A stretch of 64,000 nt of DNA, taken from JAJCYK01 sp965224285 (GTDB taxonomy: Bacteria; Bacteroidota; Bacteroidia; Cytophagales; Cyclobacteriaceae). Numbering within the stretch: the first letter of the stretch is position 1; the number at the start of each line of letters is the position of its first letter. The notes beneath the pieces were generated by a model. It did not search any database. It had not been told where the DNA came from and worked only from the letters and a program-made list of their open reading frames with translations. The stretch lies in contig OZ245043.1 in NCBI GenBank assembly GCA_965224285.1, forward strand, positions 3,472,001 through 3,536,000. The letters run 5' to 3'. Of the stretch, positions 27,384 through 35,651 are shown one piece after another. A program made the position numbers and the translations under genes.

Positions 27384-28604
27384 ATGAATATTCCTAAAAC
27401 CACAATTCTTGGTCACTTTCTGGAGACTCTGATTTTTTTCTCCCTAATGCTAGTAGTAAGCTGTAAATCCATGGAGAAGAAACAACCAAGTTTTCAGAAA
27501 CACATTATACTAGAGGACTTTATTTCTGAAGGAGTAGCCGTGGGCGATGTTAATAATGACGGTAATATCGATGTATTAGCAGGAGCTTTTTGGTTTGAGG
27601 CTCCAGGATGGCAGCGACATGAAATAGATTCGGGCCGTGTTTTTCCAGTTGAGGAAGGAAAAAAAGCGACAATAGAAGAAAGTTACAGTAATTCAATGTT
27701 GAACTTTACATTAGATGTCAATCAGGATGGCTGGATTGATTTTATCCGGATCGGTTTTCCGGGAACGGCAGCATACTGGTATGAGAATCCGAAAAATGCA
27801 TCGGGGTATTGGAAAAAGTATTTGATTCATGATTCGGTAGGGAATGAATCTCCTTTGTTTGTAGATGTTGATGGCAATGGCAGGGCAGATCTGATATGCG
27901 GAGACACTAAGCTAAATCAGATGATCTGGTTTAAATCTCCGGACGAAGTTGGTAAAACAGAATGGACTAAGATTGCCATTAGCAAGGAAGGGGCTCCGGG
28001 AACTGAACGCTTTTCACATGGACTTGGTTTTGATGACATCAATGGAGATGGCAGACCTGATGTAATTATAACCGATGGTTGGTGGGAAGGTCCAGTTGAT
28101 ATGAGACAGTCCCATTGGAAATTTCATCCTGCGAATTTGGGAGAGGCATGTGCTCAAATGAAGGTTTTTGATATTGATAATGATGGAGATAACGATCTGT
28201 TTACTTCATCTGCCCATAAAAGGGGCGTCTGGTGGCACGAACAAGCTATTAGCCCTCAAAATACAGATAGTGTATACTGGATACAGCATTTGATTACGGA
28301 AGAAGTATCCCAAACTCATGCCTTGGAATTAGTGGATATAAATATGGATGGATTTCCCAATCTTATCACAGGGAAGCGCTACCTGGCCTCCAGAGGCAGA
28401 GGAGAGGGTGCCCATGAGCCAGCTGCACTAATATGGATAGAGTTCACCCCTGGTAATGATCCGGTTTGGATCAATCATCAGATTGACACAAACTCTGGTG
28501 TTGGACTACACTTTGTTGCTGAAGATGTGACCCAGGACGGTTTAGTAGATATAGTTACCGCCAATAAAAAGGGAGTTTTTCTTTTTGAACAGAAGTTGAG
28601 ATAA
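27384..28604 (+). CDS. FG-GAP/VCBS repeat lipoprotein (2)
   Basis: A 406-residue protein with a lipoprotein signal (LMLVVSC near residue 27). It carries the same series of Ca-binding propeller loops as its neighbour (GDVNNDGNIDVLAGAFWFEAP, DVNQDGWIDFIR, DVDGNGRADLICG, DINGDGRPDVIITDGWWEGP, DIDNDGDNDLFTSS). It is a separate unit with its own regulon box, although it is a duplicate of the preceding gene. The duplication may have carried the promoter with it or gained it later. A surface glycan-binding or hydrolase-like role is inferred from context. Confidence 0.82.
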   Translation: MNIPKTTILGHFLETLIFFSLMLVVSCKSMEKKQPSFQKHIILEDFISEGVAVGDVNNDGNIDVLAGAFWFEAPGWQRHEIDSGRVFPVEEGKKATIEESYSNSMLNFTLDVNQDGWIDFIRIGFPGTAAYWYENPKNASGYWKKYLIHDSVGNESPLFVDVDGNGRADLICGDTKLNQMIWFKSPDEVGKTEWTKIAISKEGAPGTERFSHGLGFDDINGDGRPDVIITDGWWEGPVDMRQSHWKFHPANLGEACAQMKVFDIDNDGDNDLFTSSAHKRGVWWHEQAISPQNTDSVYWIQHLITEEVSQTHALELVDINMDGFPNLITGKRYLASRGRGEGAHEPAALIWIEFTPGNDPVWINHQIDTNSGVGLHFVAEDVTQDGLVDIVTANKKGVFLFEQKLR

Positions 28605-28741
28605 TCTGAAAGAAGTGCCGCACAATATTCAAAAAATAGTTAATAGATCTCTTTGCCACTATTCCCCTGCAAATATTGCTTAACCAGATATTGTTTGAGT
28701 AATAACAGAAAATAACAGGCATAACAATGACAGTATATTTT

Positions 28742-28806
28742 GCTAAAATAGTTTAATTAATAGCTAAATATCTTTCATCCACTATACCAAAATCTGTCTA
28801 CTTTTG
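28742..28806 (+). promoter_or_regulatory. AraC-type direct-repeat box 6 and -7 element, upstream of uronate operon
   Basis: GCTAA at 28742 and GCTAA at 28763 are 21 bp apart; a perfect TACTTTTG -7 element at 28799-28806 starts 36 bp after the second half-site. The unit it drives begins with the broken SDR gene and probably continues through the racemase. Confidence 0.8.
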
Positions 28807-28900
28807 ATTAAGCTAATCCCATTAAAATTCTTACCCTAGGAAAATAATTTTCACATCAGCATAAACACTTGACTCGGAACCTAATAATGATCTAAAGAGA

Positions 28901-29620
28901 GTGGAAAAATACTTCCCACAATTTGAATTAAAGAGGAAAAGAGCCCTAATTACCGGATTAACTCAGGGCATCGGAGCGGCATTAGCTAAAGGTCTTGGAA
29001 AAGCCGGGGCTTCAATTATTATCAATGCACGTACTGAACAAAAATTGGATAATTGTCTGAGAGAGATTAGAGAGCTGGGGATTGAAGTAGATGGGTTGCT
29101 TATTTGATGTAGAGTCACTCGCAGCGTTGAAGAAGCAATTAATAAAATTGAGTGAGAGATTGGCCAAATTGACATATTAGTCAATAACGCTGGAATTATT
29201 AGGAGAGCACCGGCAGAGCAATTGCAGGAAAAGGATTGGAATGCGGTGATTCAAACTAAACTCACTGCACCGTTTTTGTTATCCAAATATGTGGGAAGAA
29301 GTATGATTCGTCGGAAAAATGGAAAAATAATTAACATTTGCTCGTTAATGAGTGAGTTAGGACGCGATACTGCGACAGCATATTTAGCAGGTAAAGGAGG
29401 GTTAAAAATGCTCACAAGGAATTTAACGGCCGAATGGGCAACTCATAATATTCAGATAAACGGAATTGGTCCTGGATACATTGCCACTTCGATAAATATA
29501 TCTTATCGGAATCCAGGAAACCCACTTAATGATTATATCCTAAGCAGGAATCCTGCAGGAAGATGGGGTACACCGGATGACTTAGTTGGCCCAGCAATTT
29601 TTCTGGCCTCGGTACAGTAA
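28901..29620 (+). pseudogene. Short-chain dehydrogenase/reductase (KduD/gluconate 5-dehydrogenase-like), disrupted
   Basis: One reading frame from GTG at 28901 encodes an SDR: cofactor loop ITGLTQGIGAALAKGLG, then VNNAGIIRRAPAEQ, the active-site Tyr in AYLAGKGG (normally YxxSKGG), and PGYIAT. It is interrupted by two in-frame TGA codons at 29105-29107 and 29153-29155; the second is one C-to-T change from an Arg codon in a conserved stretch before QIDILVNNAG. The C terminus also stops early at FLASVQ, about 25 residues short of the family. In an operon with UxuA it was probably a fructuronate/ketouronate reductase. It is inactive unless sequencing errors explain all lesions. Confidence 0.85.
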
Positions 29621-29637
29621 ATTAAAATTAGTGAATT

Positions 29638-30462
29638 ATGAAAATGAGTTGCCTTTCCGTCTCCCTCTTCCCTAATATAATGAGTGGGGAGATGTCTATA
29701 AGAGAATATGCGAGATTCTGCAAGAGTCTTGATTTAGATGGATTTGACCTGGGCATAATTTTATTAAAAAACCATACGCCAAAGTATATAGATTCAATCC
29801 GGAACGACATATATGCTGAAGAAATCCCCCTAGTTATGGTTACCACTTACCCGGATTTCACCCATCCCGACGCACATCAAAGGGATCGCGAGCTTGATTT
29901 CTTAGTTCATGATATTGCGCTTGCCTCTGCTCTTGGAGCTAAATTTCTCCGCATTACAGCTGGCCAGGCACACCCGTCTACTAGCGAAAACGAGGGAATA
30001 GACTGGACCGTGGAATACTTTAAAATGGCAGCCCCAGTAAGCGACGAATATGGTATTCAGCTTCTTTACGAGGACCATTCGCAACCTGGAGCATGGGACT
30101 ACATGGACTTCAGTAACCCACCCCACATCTTTCTTGAAATTGCCAAGCAAATAAGAGATACTTCAATCGGAATAAATTTTGATACTGCCAATATTCTGGT
30201 CGCAGGTGAAGACCGGACATTGGAGGTTCTTGACCAGGTAATCGATAAAGTAAAAACTATACATGTGGCAGAAACAGGAACCATGGGTAAGATGGATCCG
30301 GTACCTATGGGAACCGGATTGGTCCCATTTAATGAAATATTCAACTATTTGAAATCAAAAGGATTTGATGGTTGGCTTTGTCTGGAGGAGTGGGGAAACC
30401 AGGGCATGGAGGGTGTAAAAGATGCGGTTAGTTTTACCAGGGAAAAGTGGGAAAATGCCTGA
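29638..30462 (+). CDS. Sugar phosphate isomerase/epimerase family TIM-barrel protein
   Basis: A 274-residue cytoplasmic protein of the AP-endonuclease-2/xylose isomerase-like barrel superfamily (PF01261 type). Likely metal ligands are in LLYEDHSQ, the Asp of GINFDTANIL, and the Glu of WLCLEEWG; HVAETG carries a further His. The reaction is probably a keto-sugar isomerisation or epimerisation, in line with the uronate genes around it. It starts 18 bases after the SDR pseudogene, so it still depends on the box-6 promoter. Confidence 0.82.
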   Translation: MKMSCLSVSLFPNIMSGEMSIREYARFCKSLDLDGFDLGIILLKNHTPKYIDSIRNDIYAEEIPLVMVTTYPDFTHPDAHQRDRELDFLVHDIALASALGAKFLRITAGQAHPSTSENEGIDWTVEYFKMAAPVSDEYGIQLLYEDHSQPGAWDYMDFSNPPHIFLEIAKQIRDTSIGINFDTANILVAGEDRTLEVLDQVIDKVKTIHVAETGTMGKMDPVPMGTGLVPFNEIFNYLKSKGFDGWLCLEEWGNQGMEGVKDAVSFTREKWENA

Positions 30463-30504
30463 CGTGTTTTAAAAAACAGTTTTCAATTTTAAGCCTTTGC
30501 TGTA

Positions 30505-31782
30505 TTGGAAAAAATAAAAAACTTTCGTTGGTGGATTGTGGGGCTGATAGCTCTAGCTACTGCTATCAATTACCTTGACCGCCAAACTTTTCCTGTTGCT
30601 ATCAGTGAAATTAAGAAAACTATTCCTATAACTGATAGTCAATATGGTATAATAAACAGTCTTTTTCTCTTGGCATATGGCACCATGTATGCTGTAGGCG
30701 GTAGGTTACTGGATATTCTCGGGTCCCGTGTTGGATATGCAGTAATGATCGTTTGGTGGTCCTTAGCAAATATGTTCCATGGACTGGTCTCCAGTGTTAT
30801 GGGCCTGGGAATTGCTCGTTTCTTATTAGGCACTGGCGAAGGAGGAGGGTTTCCCGGATCGGCAAAGGTAGTATCCGAATGGTTCCCAGCTGGTGAAAGA
30901 TCTTTTGCATTTGGAATTTTCAATACCGGTTCCAGTTTGGGAGCTGTGGCAGCCCCGCCACTGATCGCCCTTATTATTTCTACCCTAAATTGGAGATGGG
31001 CTTTTTTTCTCTCGGGTTTACTGGGGATCATTTGGGTTTTCGCATGGCTGTGGTTGTATTCGGTACCTTCCAAAAATAAGTTTATAACCAAGGAAGAAAA
31101 GGATCTTATAATTACTTCGCGCATGGGAAACGACTCTGGCAATAATTACAAACTTCCCTGGCTCAAACTATTTAACTACAGGAAAATTTGGGGCCTTTTA
31201 ACCATTAAATTCCTAACGGATGCAGGATGGTTCTTCTTCATTTTCTGGCTTCCTAAATACCTAAGTGATGAGAGAGGTTTGGATATTATAGGAATTGGTG
31301 CCTATGCCTGGATTCCATATGCATTTGCCGGATGTGGAAGCTTTATTGGGGGTTGGTTTAGTAGTTATCTTCTAAAGAGAAATCTTTCTCTGGATACCTC
31401 AAGAAAAATAGCCCTGGGCATATCCGCAGCTCTTCTGCCTGCGTCATTGTTGATTGCCGAAGCTTCACTAAATATGGCAGTGGCATTTTTCAGCATGGCT
31501 ATGTTCGGACATCAATTCTGGTCAACAATTGTGCAAACCTTGGCCGCTGACATGTTCCCTTCAAAAATTGTAGGCTCTGTAGCTGGTTTAATGGGGTGCG
31601 TAGGTACTTACGGAGCTATGTTATTCAGTTTTATTATCGGTTTTGTAGTTGAGCAATACGGTTATAGTCCTGCATTCATTATATCGGGGACACTACATCC
31701 CCTCAGTTTCATATTGGTGTTTATAATCATAAGGAAAATTGAGTTCGTGAGATTATTTCCCCAGAAAATTTCACCCATTTAA
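30505..31782 (+). CDS. MFS hexuronate-type transporter (ExuT-like)
   Basis: A 425-residue, 12-segment transporter of the anion:cation symporter branch. INYLDRQTFPVAISEI in the first segment and loop, GGRLLDILGSRVGY (motif A region), and RFLLGTGEGGGFPGSAKVVSEWFP are hallmarks of ExuT/GudP-like hexuronate carriers. A TTG at 30505 is used as start because it gives the usual short cytoplasmic N terminus (MEKIKNFRWWIV). It lies in the uronate operon and would bring monomeric uronates from the periplasm to the UxuA branch. Confidence 0.88.
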   Translation: MEKIKNFRWWIVGLIALATAINYLDRQTFPVAISEIKKTIPITDSQYGIINSLFLLAYGTMYAVGGRLLDILGSRVGYAVMIVWWSLANMFHGLVSSVMGLGIARFLLGTGEGGGFPGSAKVVSEWFPAGERSFAFGIFNTGSSLGAVAAPPLIALIISTLNWRWAFFLSGLLGIIWVFAWLWLYSVPSKNKFITKEEKDLIITSRMGNDSGNNYKLPWLKLFNYRKIWGLLTIKFLTDAGWFFFIFWLPKYLSDERGLDIIGIGAYAWIPYAFAGCGSFIGGWFSSYLLKRNLSLDTSRKIALGISAALLPASLLIAEASLNMAVAFFSMAMFGHQFWSTIVQTLAADMFPSKIVGSVAGLMGCVGTYGAMLFSFIIGFVVEQYGYSPAFIISGTLHPLSFILVFIIIRKIEFVRLFPQKISPI

Positions 31783-31792
31783 AGCCCTTAAA

Positions 31793-32629
31793 ATGAAATT
31801 ATCTATAGCCATAGCCGATACCAATGCACTGGAAAGTGCTTTTGTAGTTTTCAGAGGTTTTCATGAGTCAATTCCAAAAGCAGCAAAATTAGGATATGAT
31901 GGGGTTGAACTGGCATTGAAAAGGGTAGAGGAAATTGATCAAAATATACTTGAAAGCCTTTTAAAGGAGTATTGTTTAGATGTATCCTGCATCTCCACCG
32001 GTCAGGTTTATGCTGATGGTGGTTTGATGTTTACTCATGATGACAAAAGGAAAAGAGAGGAGGTAAAGGCAATTTTCAGAGATTTCATTGATTTGGCGGA
32101 GGTTTATGGAAAAATGGTAAACATAGGACGAGTCAGAGGAATGGTGGGGGGAAGGGAAAAACATTATGTGGAAAGCCTTTTTGTGGATGTCGTCAATGAA
32201 TTGTGTGACTATGCCTTTCCCAAAGATGTAACTCTTATTTTGGAGCCGGTTAATCGCTATGAATGCGACTTTATAAATACTGTTACCGAAGGGGTCAAGC
32301 TGATTAAAAAAGTGAGCGCATCTAATATTATGTTAATGCCGGATGTTTTTCATATGAATATTGAGGAAAAAAATATAGGTGAAGAGTTAGTTAAAAACAT
32401 AGGATACATTAATTATTTGCATTTCGCCGACTCTAATAGGCTGGCTCCAGGTCAAGGTCATACTGATTTCAAAGAAATTTTCAAAAAACTTCAGTCGGTA
32501 GATTACGATGGTTGGATTTCAACGGAAATTCTTCCTTTACCAAGTCCGGAAAAAGCGGCTAAAGCTGCAATTGATTTTTTGTTACCGTTGATCAAAAAAT
32601 ATAATGATGTGATCGTTAATAAGATTTAA
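31793..32629 (+). CDS. Hydroxypyruvate isomerase / ketose 3-epimerase-like TIM-barrel protein
   Basis: A 278-residue protein of the same barrel superfamily as the product at 29638 but a different branch. The Glu in LILEPVNRYE, Asp in LMPDVFHMN, His in YLHFADSN and Glu in WISTEIL fit the metal tetrad of hydroxypyruvate isomerases and D-tagatose/psicose epimerases. It starts 11 bases after the transporter and ends 13 bases before uxuA, so it is tightly coupled. It may isomerise a ketouronate or a related ketose; the exact substrate is not readable. Confidence 0.82.
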   Translation: MKLSIAIADTNALESAFVVFRGFHESIPKAAKLGYDGVELALKRVEEIDQNILESLLKEYCLDVSCISTGQVYADGGLMFTHDDKRKREEVKAIFRDFIDLAEVYGKMVNIGRVRGMVGGREKHYVESLFVDVVNELCDYAFPKDVTLILEPVNRYECDFINTVTEGVKLIKKVSASNIMLMPDVFHMNIEEKNIGEELVKNIGYINYLHFADSNRLAPGQGHTDFKEIFKKLQSVDYDGWISTEILPLPSPEKAAKAAIDFLLPLIKKYNDVIVNKI

Positions 32630-32641
32630 AAACTGAAGAGT

Positions 32642-33823
32642 ATGAGTCAAAAATTAACTATGGAAAAAACCATGCGTTGGTTCGGGCCTTCGGATCCGGT
32701 TCCGCTTGAACACTTAAAGATGGCAGGTATTTCCGGAGTGGTTACCTCACTACATCATATTCCAAATGGAGAAATATGGAGTGTTAATGAAATCTCAAAA
32801 AGAAAGAAAGCAATCGAATCTCAGGGACTAAGATGGAGTGTTGTTGAAAGTATACCGGTTCATGAGGATATTAAAACCAAATCAGGCAAATACGACGAAT
32901 ATATTCATAACTATTGTGCTACTCTCAGTAATTTGGCTGAATGTGGTATCCAAACAGTCTGCTACAATTTCATGGCCCTCCTTGACTGGACCCGGACCAA
33001 CCTTAAATACCATTATCAGGATGGATCCCATGCATTGGCATTTAACTTGCGTGACTTTGCGATATTCGATATCTATTTATGTGACAGACCCGGTGCCCTT
33101 GACGAATATTCCCATTTTAATCCTGAGGAATTGGAAAGTTATTATAAAGGATTAACCAGTCAGGATCTCCAGGAATTGGAAAACAATATTCTGCATGGGC
33201 TTCCCGGCTCGGAGCACTCTTATTCGCTGGATGCTTTTAAGAAAGAACATGAACGATTTAGCAGGATAAGCAAGGAGGAATATCAGGAGAACCTGGTAGC
33301 GTTTCTTAAAAGGATTATTCCTGTTGCCGAGAAGGCAAACGTCCGGTTAGCAATTCATCCTGATGATCCCCCGATTCCACTTCTTGGTTTACCCAAAATT
33401 GTAAGTACGGAAGATGATCTGCGTGCGATATTGAAAAGTGTTGACTCACCGTCCAATGGATTTACATTTTGTACCGGATCCTATGGCGTCAATCCACTCA
33501 ATGATCTTCCCGGGATGATTGAAAGACTGGGAGATAGGCTCTATTTTATCCATTTAAGGAATGTAAGGAGGGAAGGTGACGGCAATTTTGTAGAATCTGA
33601 TCACCTGGATGGCAGTGTGGATATGAAAGCAGTAGTAGAGAAGATCCTACAGTTAATGAAAAACAGGGGCGAAATGATCCCGATGAGACCGGACCACGGA
33701 CATCAGATGCTGGATGATTTAACCAAGGAGATATCACCAGGTTATCCTGCTATCGGAAGACTGAGGGGATTAGCTGAAATAAGGGGTTTAGAGGCCGGTT
33801 TATTAGAAAATTCTTCTTCATAA
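32642..33823 (+). CDS. uxuA: Mannonate dehydratase
   Basis: A 393-residue protein, the same size as E. coli UxuA. It opens with TMRWFGPSDPVPLEHLKMAGI and contains the family signatures GVVTSLHHIPNGEIWS, YNFMALLDWTRT, HPDDPP (metal region), TFCTGSYG, FIHLRNV and PMRPDHGHQM. It dehydrates D-mannonate to 2-keto-3-deoxygluconate in hexuronate catabolism. UxaC, KDG kinase and KDPG aldolase genes are not in the window and must lie elsewhere. The gap to the next gene is only 10 bases to its earliest ATG. Confidence 0.95.
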   Translation: MSQKLTMEKTMRWFGPSDPVPLEHLKMAGISGVVTSLHHIPNGEIWSVNEISKRKKAIESQGLRWSVVESIPVHEDIKTKSGKYDEYIHNYCATLSNLAECGIQTVCYNFMALLDWTRTNLKYHYQDGSHALAFNLRDFAIFDIYLCDRPGALDEYSHFNPEELESYYKGLTSQDLQELENNILHGLPGSEHSYSLDAFKKEHERFSRISKEEYQENLVAFLKRIIPVAEKANVRLAIHPDDPPIPLLGLPKIVSTEDDLRAILKSVDSPSNGFTFCTGSYGVNPLNDLPGMIERLGDRLYFIHLRNVRREGDGNFVESDHLDGSVDMKAVVEKILQLMKNRGEMIPMRPDHGHQMLDDLTKEISPGYPAIGRLRGLAEIRGLEAGLLENSSS

Positions 33824-33893
33824 ATTTAATAGGATGAAGTTTCAGAGATGTACTTGCGTTATTGAATTATGCTTCCAAAAACAAACTAAGGCT

Positions 33894-35498
33894 ATGAGAA
33901 TAGATCAACTTCTGGTAATATCCCTTGTGTTTTCCTTAATTTCTACCTGTGAGGTGTATTCCCAAAGGAAATGGTCGACAACAAAAATTGATAAACTAAA
34001 AAAGGAAGTCTCTGAAAATTTGAATGGTCGGAAGAAACAGGCTCAAGTTATGGTGGATAAAGTTTTCAGCTATGCCGAGCTTGGTTTCCAGGAGTTTGAA
34101 ACTTCTAAATATTTAACAGGCATTTTAAAGGAGAATGGTTTTAAAATCGAAGAGGGAATTTCCGGCATCCCGACAGCTTGGATTGCAACCTGGGGAAGTG
34201 GTAAACCGGTTATTGCACTAGGTAGTGATATTGACTGTATTCCAAAGGCCTCTCAAAAACCGGGTGTAGCCTATCACGATCCCATTATTGAAGGCGCTCC
34301 AGGGCATGGCGAAGGTCATAACTCAGGTGTACCTTTGAATATATTGGCAGCTATCGAAGTAAAAAAAGTCATGGAGCGAGATGAAATTACAGGAACGTTA
34401 ATGCTCTGGGTGGGAGTGGCAGAGGAATTACTGGCAACCAAGGCGTATTATACTCGTGATGGTTATTTTGATAATGTGGATATTTCAATATTTAGTCATG
34501 TTAGCAGCAATTTATCGGTAGCCTATGGGCAACCCACCGGCTCCGGTTTGATTTCAGTTGAGTATTATTTTGAAGGCCAATCAGCACATTCGGCAGGTGC
34601 TCCATGGAGGGGCAGGAGCGCCTTGGATGCGGTTGAATTAACCAGCATTGGATGGCAATATCAACGCGAACACCTGGATCCCTTACAACGCTCTCATCAC
34701 GTTATAAAAGATGGGGGTGATCAGCCTAATGTGGTTCCATCCAAGGCCAGTATTTGGTTTTTTATCAGGGAAGTGACGTATCCTAAAATTATGGTCAACT
34801 ATGAGCGTTTGAATAAGATCGCAGAAGGAGCAGCCATGATGACCCAGACTAAAATGACCAAAAGAGTTTTAGGGAGTGCATGGCCACGACATTTTAATAA
34901 AGTAATAGCTGAAACAATGTATCAAAATATGGAAGATGTGGGTCTGCCGGACTGGTCGGATGAGGATCAGGAATTGGCGAAATCCGTACAGAGAGAAATG
35001 GGCTCCACAGATGTCGAAGGTCTTTCAACCGAAATTAGCCCTTTGGGAATCCCTACCGAAGATTTCAAGAGTGGTGGCTCGGATGATATTGGGGACATCT
35101 CCTGGAAAGTTCCAACCGTTACTATGAGATTTCCTTCCAATATTCCAGGGCTTCCGGGACATCACTGGTCATCGGCGGTTGCTATGGCTACCCCTATTGC
35201 CCACAAAGGAGTAGTAGCTGGCGCCCAGGTTGAGGCTATGACTATTTTAGATTTTTTATTGAAACCTGAACTTGTCGAGCAGGCATGGGAATATTATTAT
35301 AAGGTCCAGCTAAAGGATCAGGAATACGTGCCAATGATCTCAGCGGATGATAGACCGCCTGTTTATTTAAACAAGGAAGTAATGTCAGTTTTTAGACCGG
35401 AGATGGAAAAGTATTACTATGATGAAACCAGATATGATACGTATCTGGAACAGTTAGGGATTTCTTACCCAAAATTGAGGCCGGAAAATCAGCAATGA
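33894..35498 (+). CDS. Secreted M20 metallo-amidohydrolase, AbgB-like
   Basis: Started at ATG 33894 the protein has 534 residues and a signal peptide (LLVISLVFSLISTCEVYSQ); the earlier in-frame ATG at 33834 adds 20 residues with no signal-like character. The M20 fold is clear: IALGSDIDCIPKASQ, EGAPGHGEGHNSGV and WVGVAEE (metal-binding and catalytic residues), then the dimerisation part (GQSAHSAGAPWRGRSALDAV). The closest known group is the p-aminobenzoyl-glutamate hydrolase B subunit type, which cleaves amide bonds. Coupled to uxuA, it may remove an amide-linked group from a uronic acid or glycan fragment; this is inferred. Confidence 0.85.
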   Translation: MRIDQLLVISLVFSLISTCEVYSQRKWSTTKIDKLKKEVSENLNGRKKQAQVMVDKVFSYAELGFQEFETSKYLTGILKENGFKIEEGISGIPTAWIATWGSGKPVIALGSDIDCIPKASQKPGVAYHDPIIEGAPGHGEGHNSGVPLNILAAIEVKKVMERDEITGTLMLWVGVAEELLATKAYYTRDGYFDNVDISIFSHVSSNLSVAYGQPTGSGLISVEYYFEGQSAHSAGAPWRGRSALDAVELTSIGWQYQREHLDPLQRSHHVIKDGGDQPNVVPSKASIWFFIREVTYPKIMVNYERLNKIAEGAAMMTQTKMTKRVLGSAWPRHFNKVIAETMYQNMEDVGLPDWSDEDQELAKSVQREMGSTDVEGLSTEISPLGIPTEDFKSGGSDDIGDISWKVPTVTMRFPSNIPGLPGHHWSSAVAMATPIAHKGVVAGAQVEAMTILDFLLKPELVEQAWEYYYKVQLKDQEYVPMISADDRPPVYLNKEVMSVFRPEMEKYYYDETRYDTYLEQLGISYPKLRPENQQ

Positions 35499-35651
35499 TC
35501 CTTATAGAAGACTTGGGGTGGATAAACACTCAACTTTCCGGATAGGGTACTTTTAACTTTATAGGTCTCAGATTGTCAGCCGTTATCGGGGTATCGGACT
35601 ACTAATATTTAAACTACCTACTGGTCCCGGTAGAATTATAGGTGAAGGAAA

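Noticed and set aside
29105..29155. In-frame TGA codons in the SDR gene as recoded codons (selenocysteine or TGA=Trp)
   Set aside because: Neither position corresponds to a Cys or Trp in SDR proteins, no hairpin of the SECIS type is evident, and TGA serves as stop for other genes here (for example the AraC gene at 8988 and uxuA-region remnants). The gene is better read as a pseudogene.
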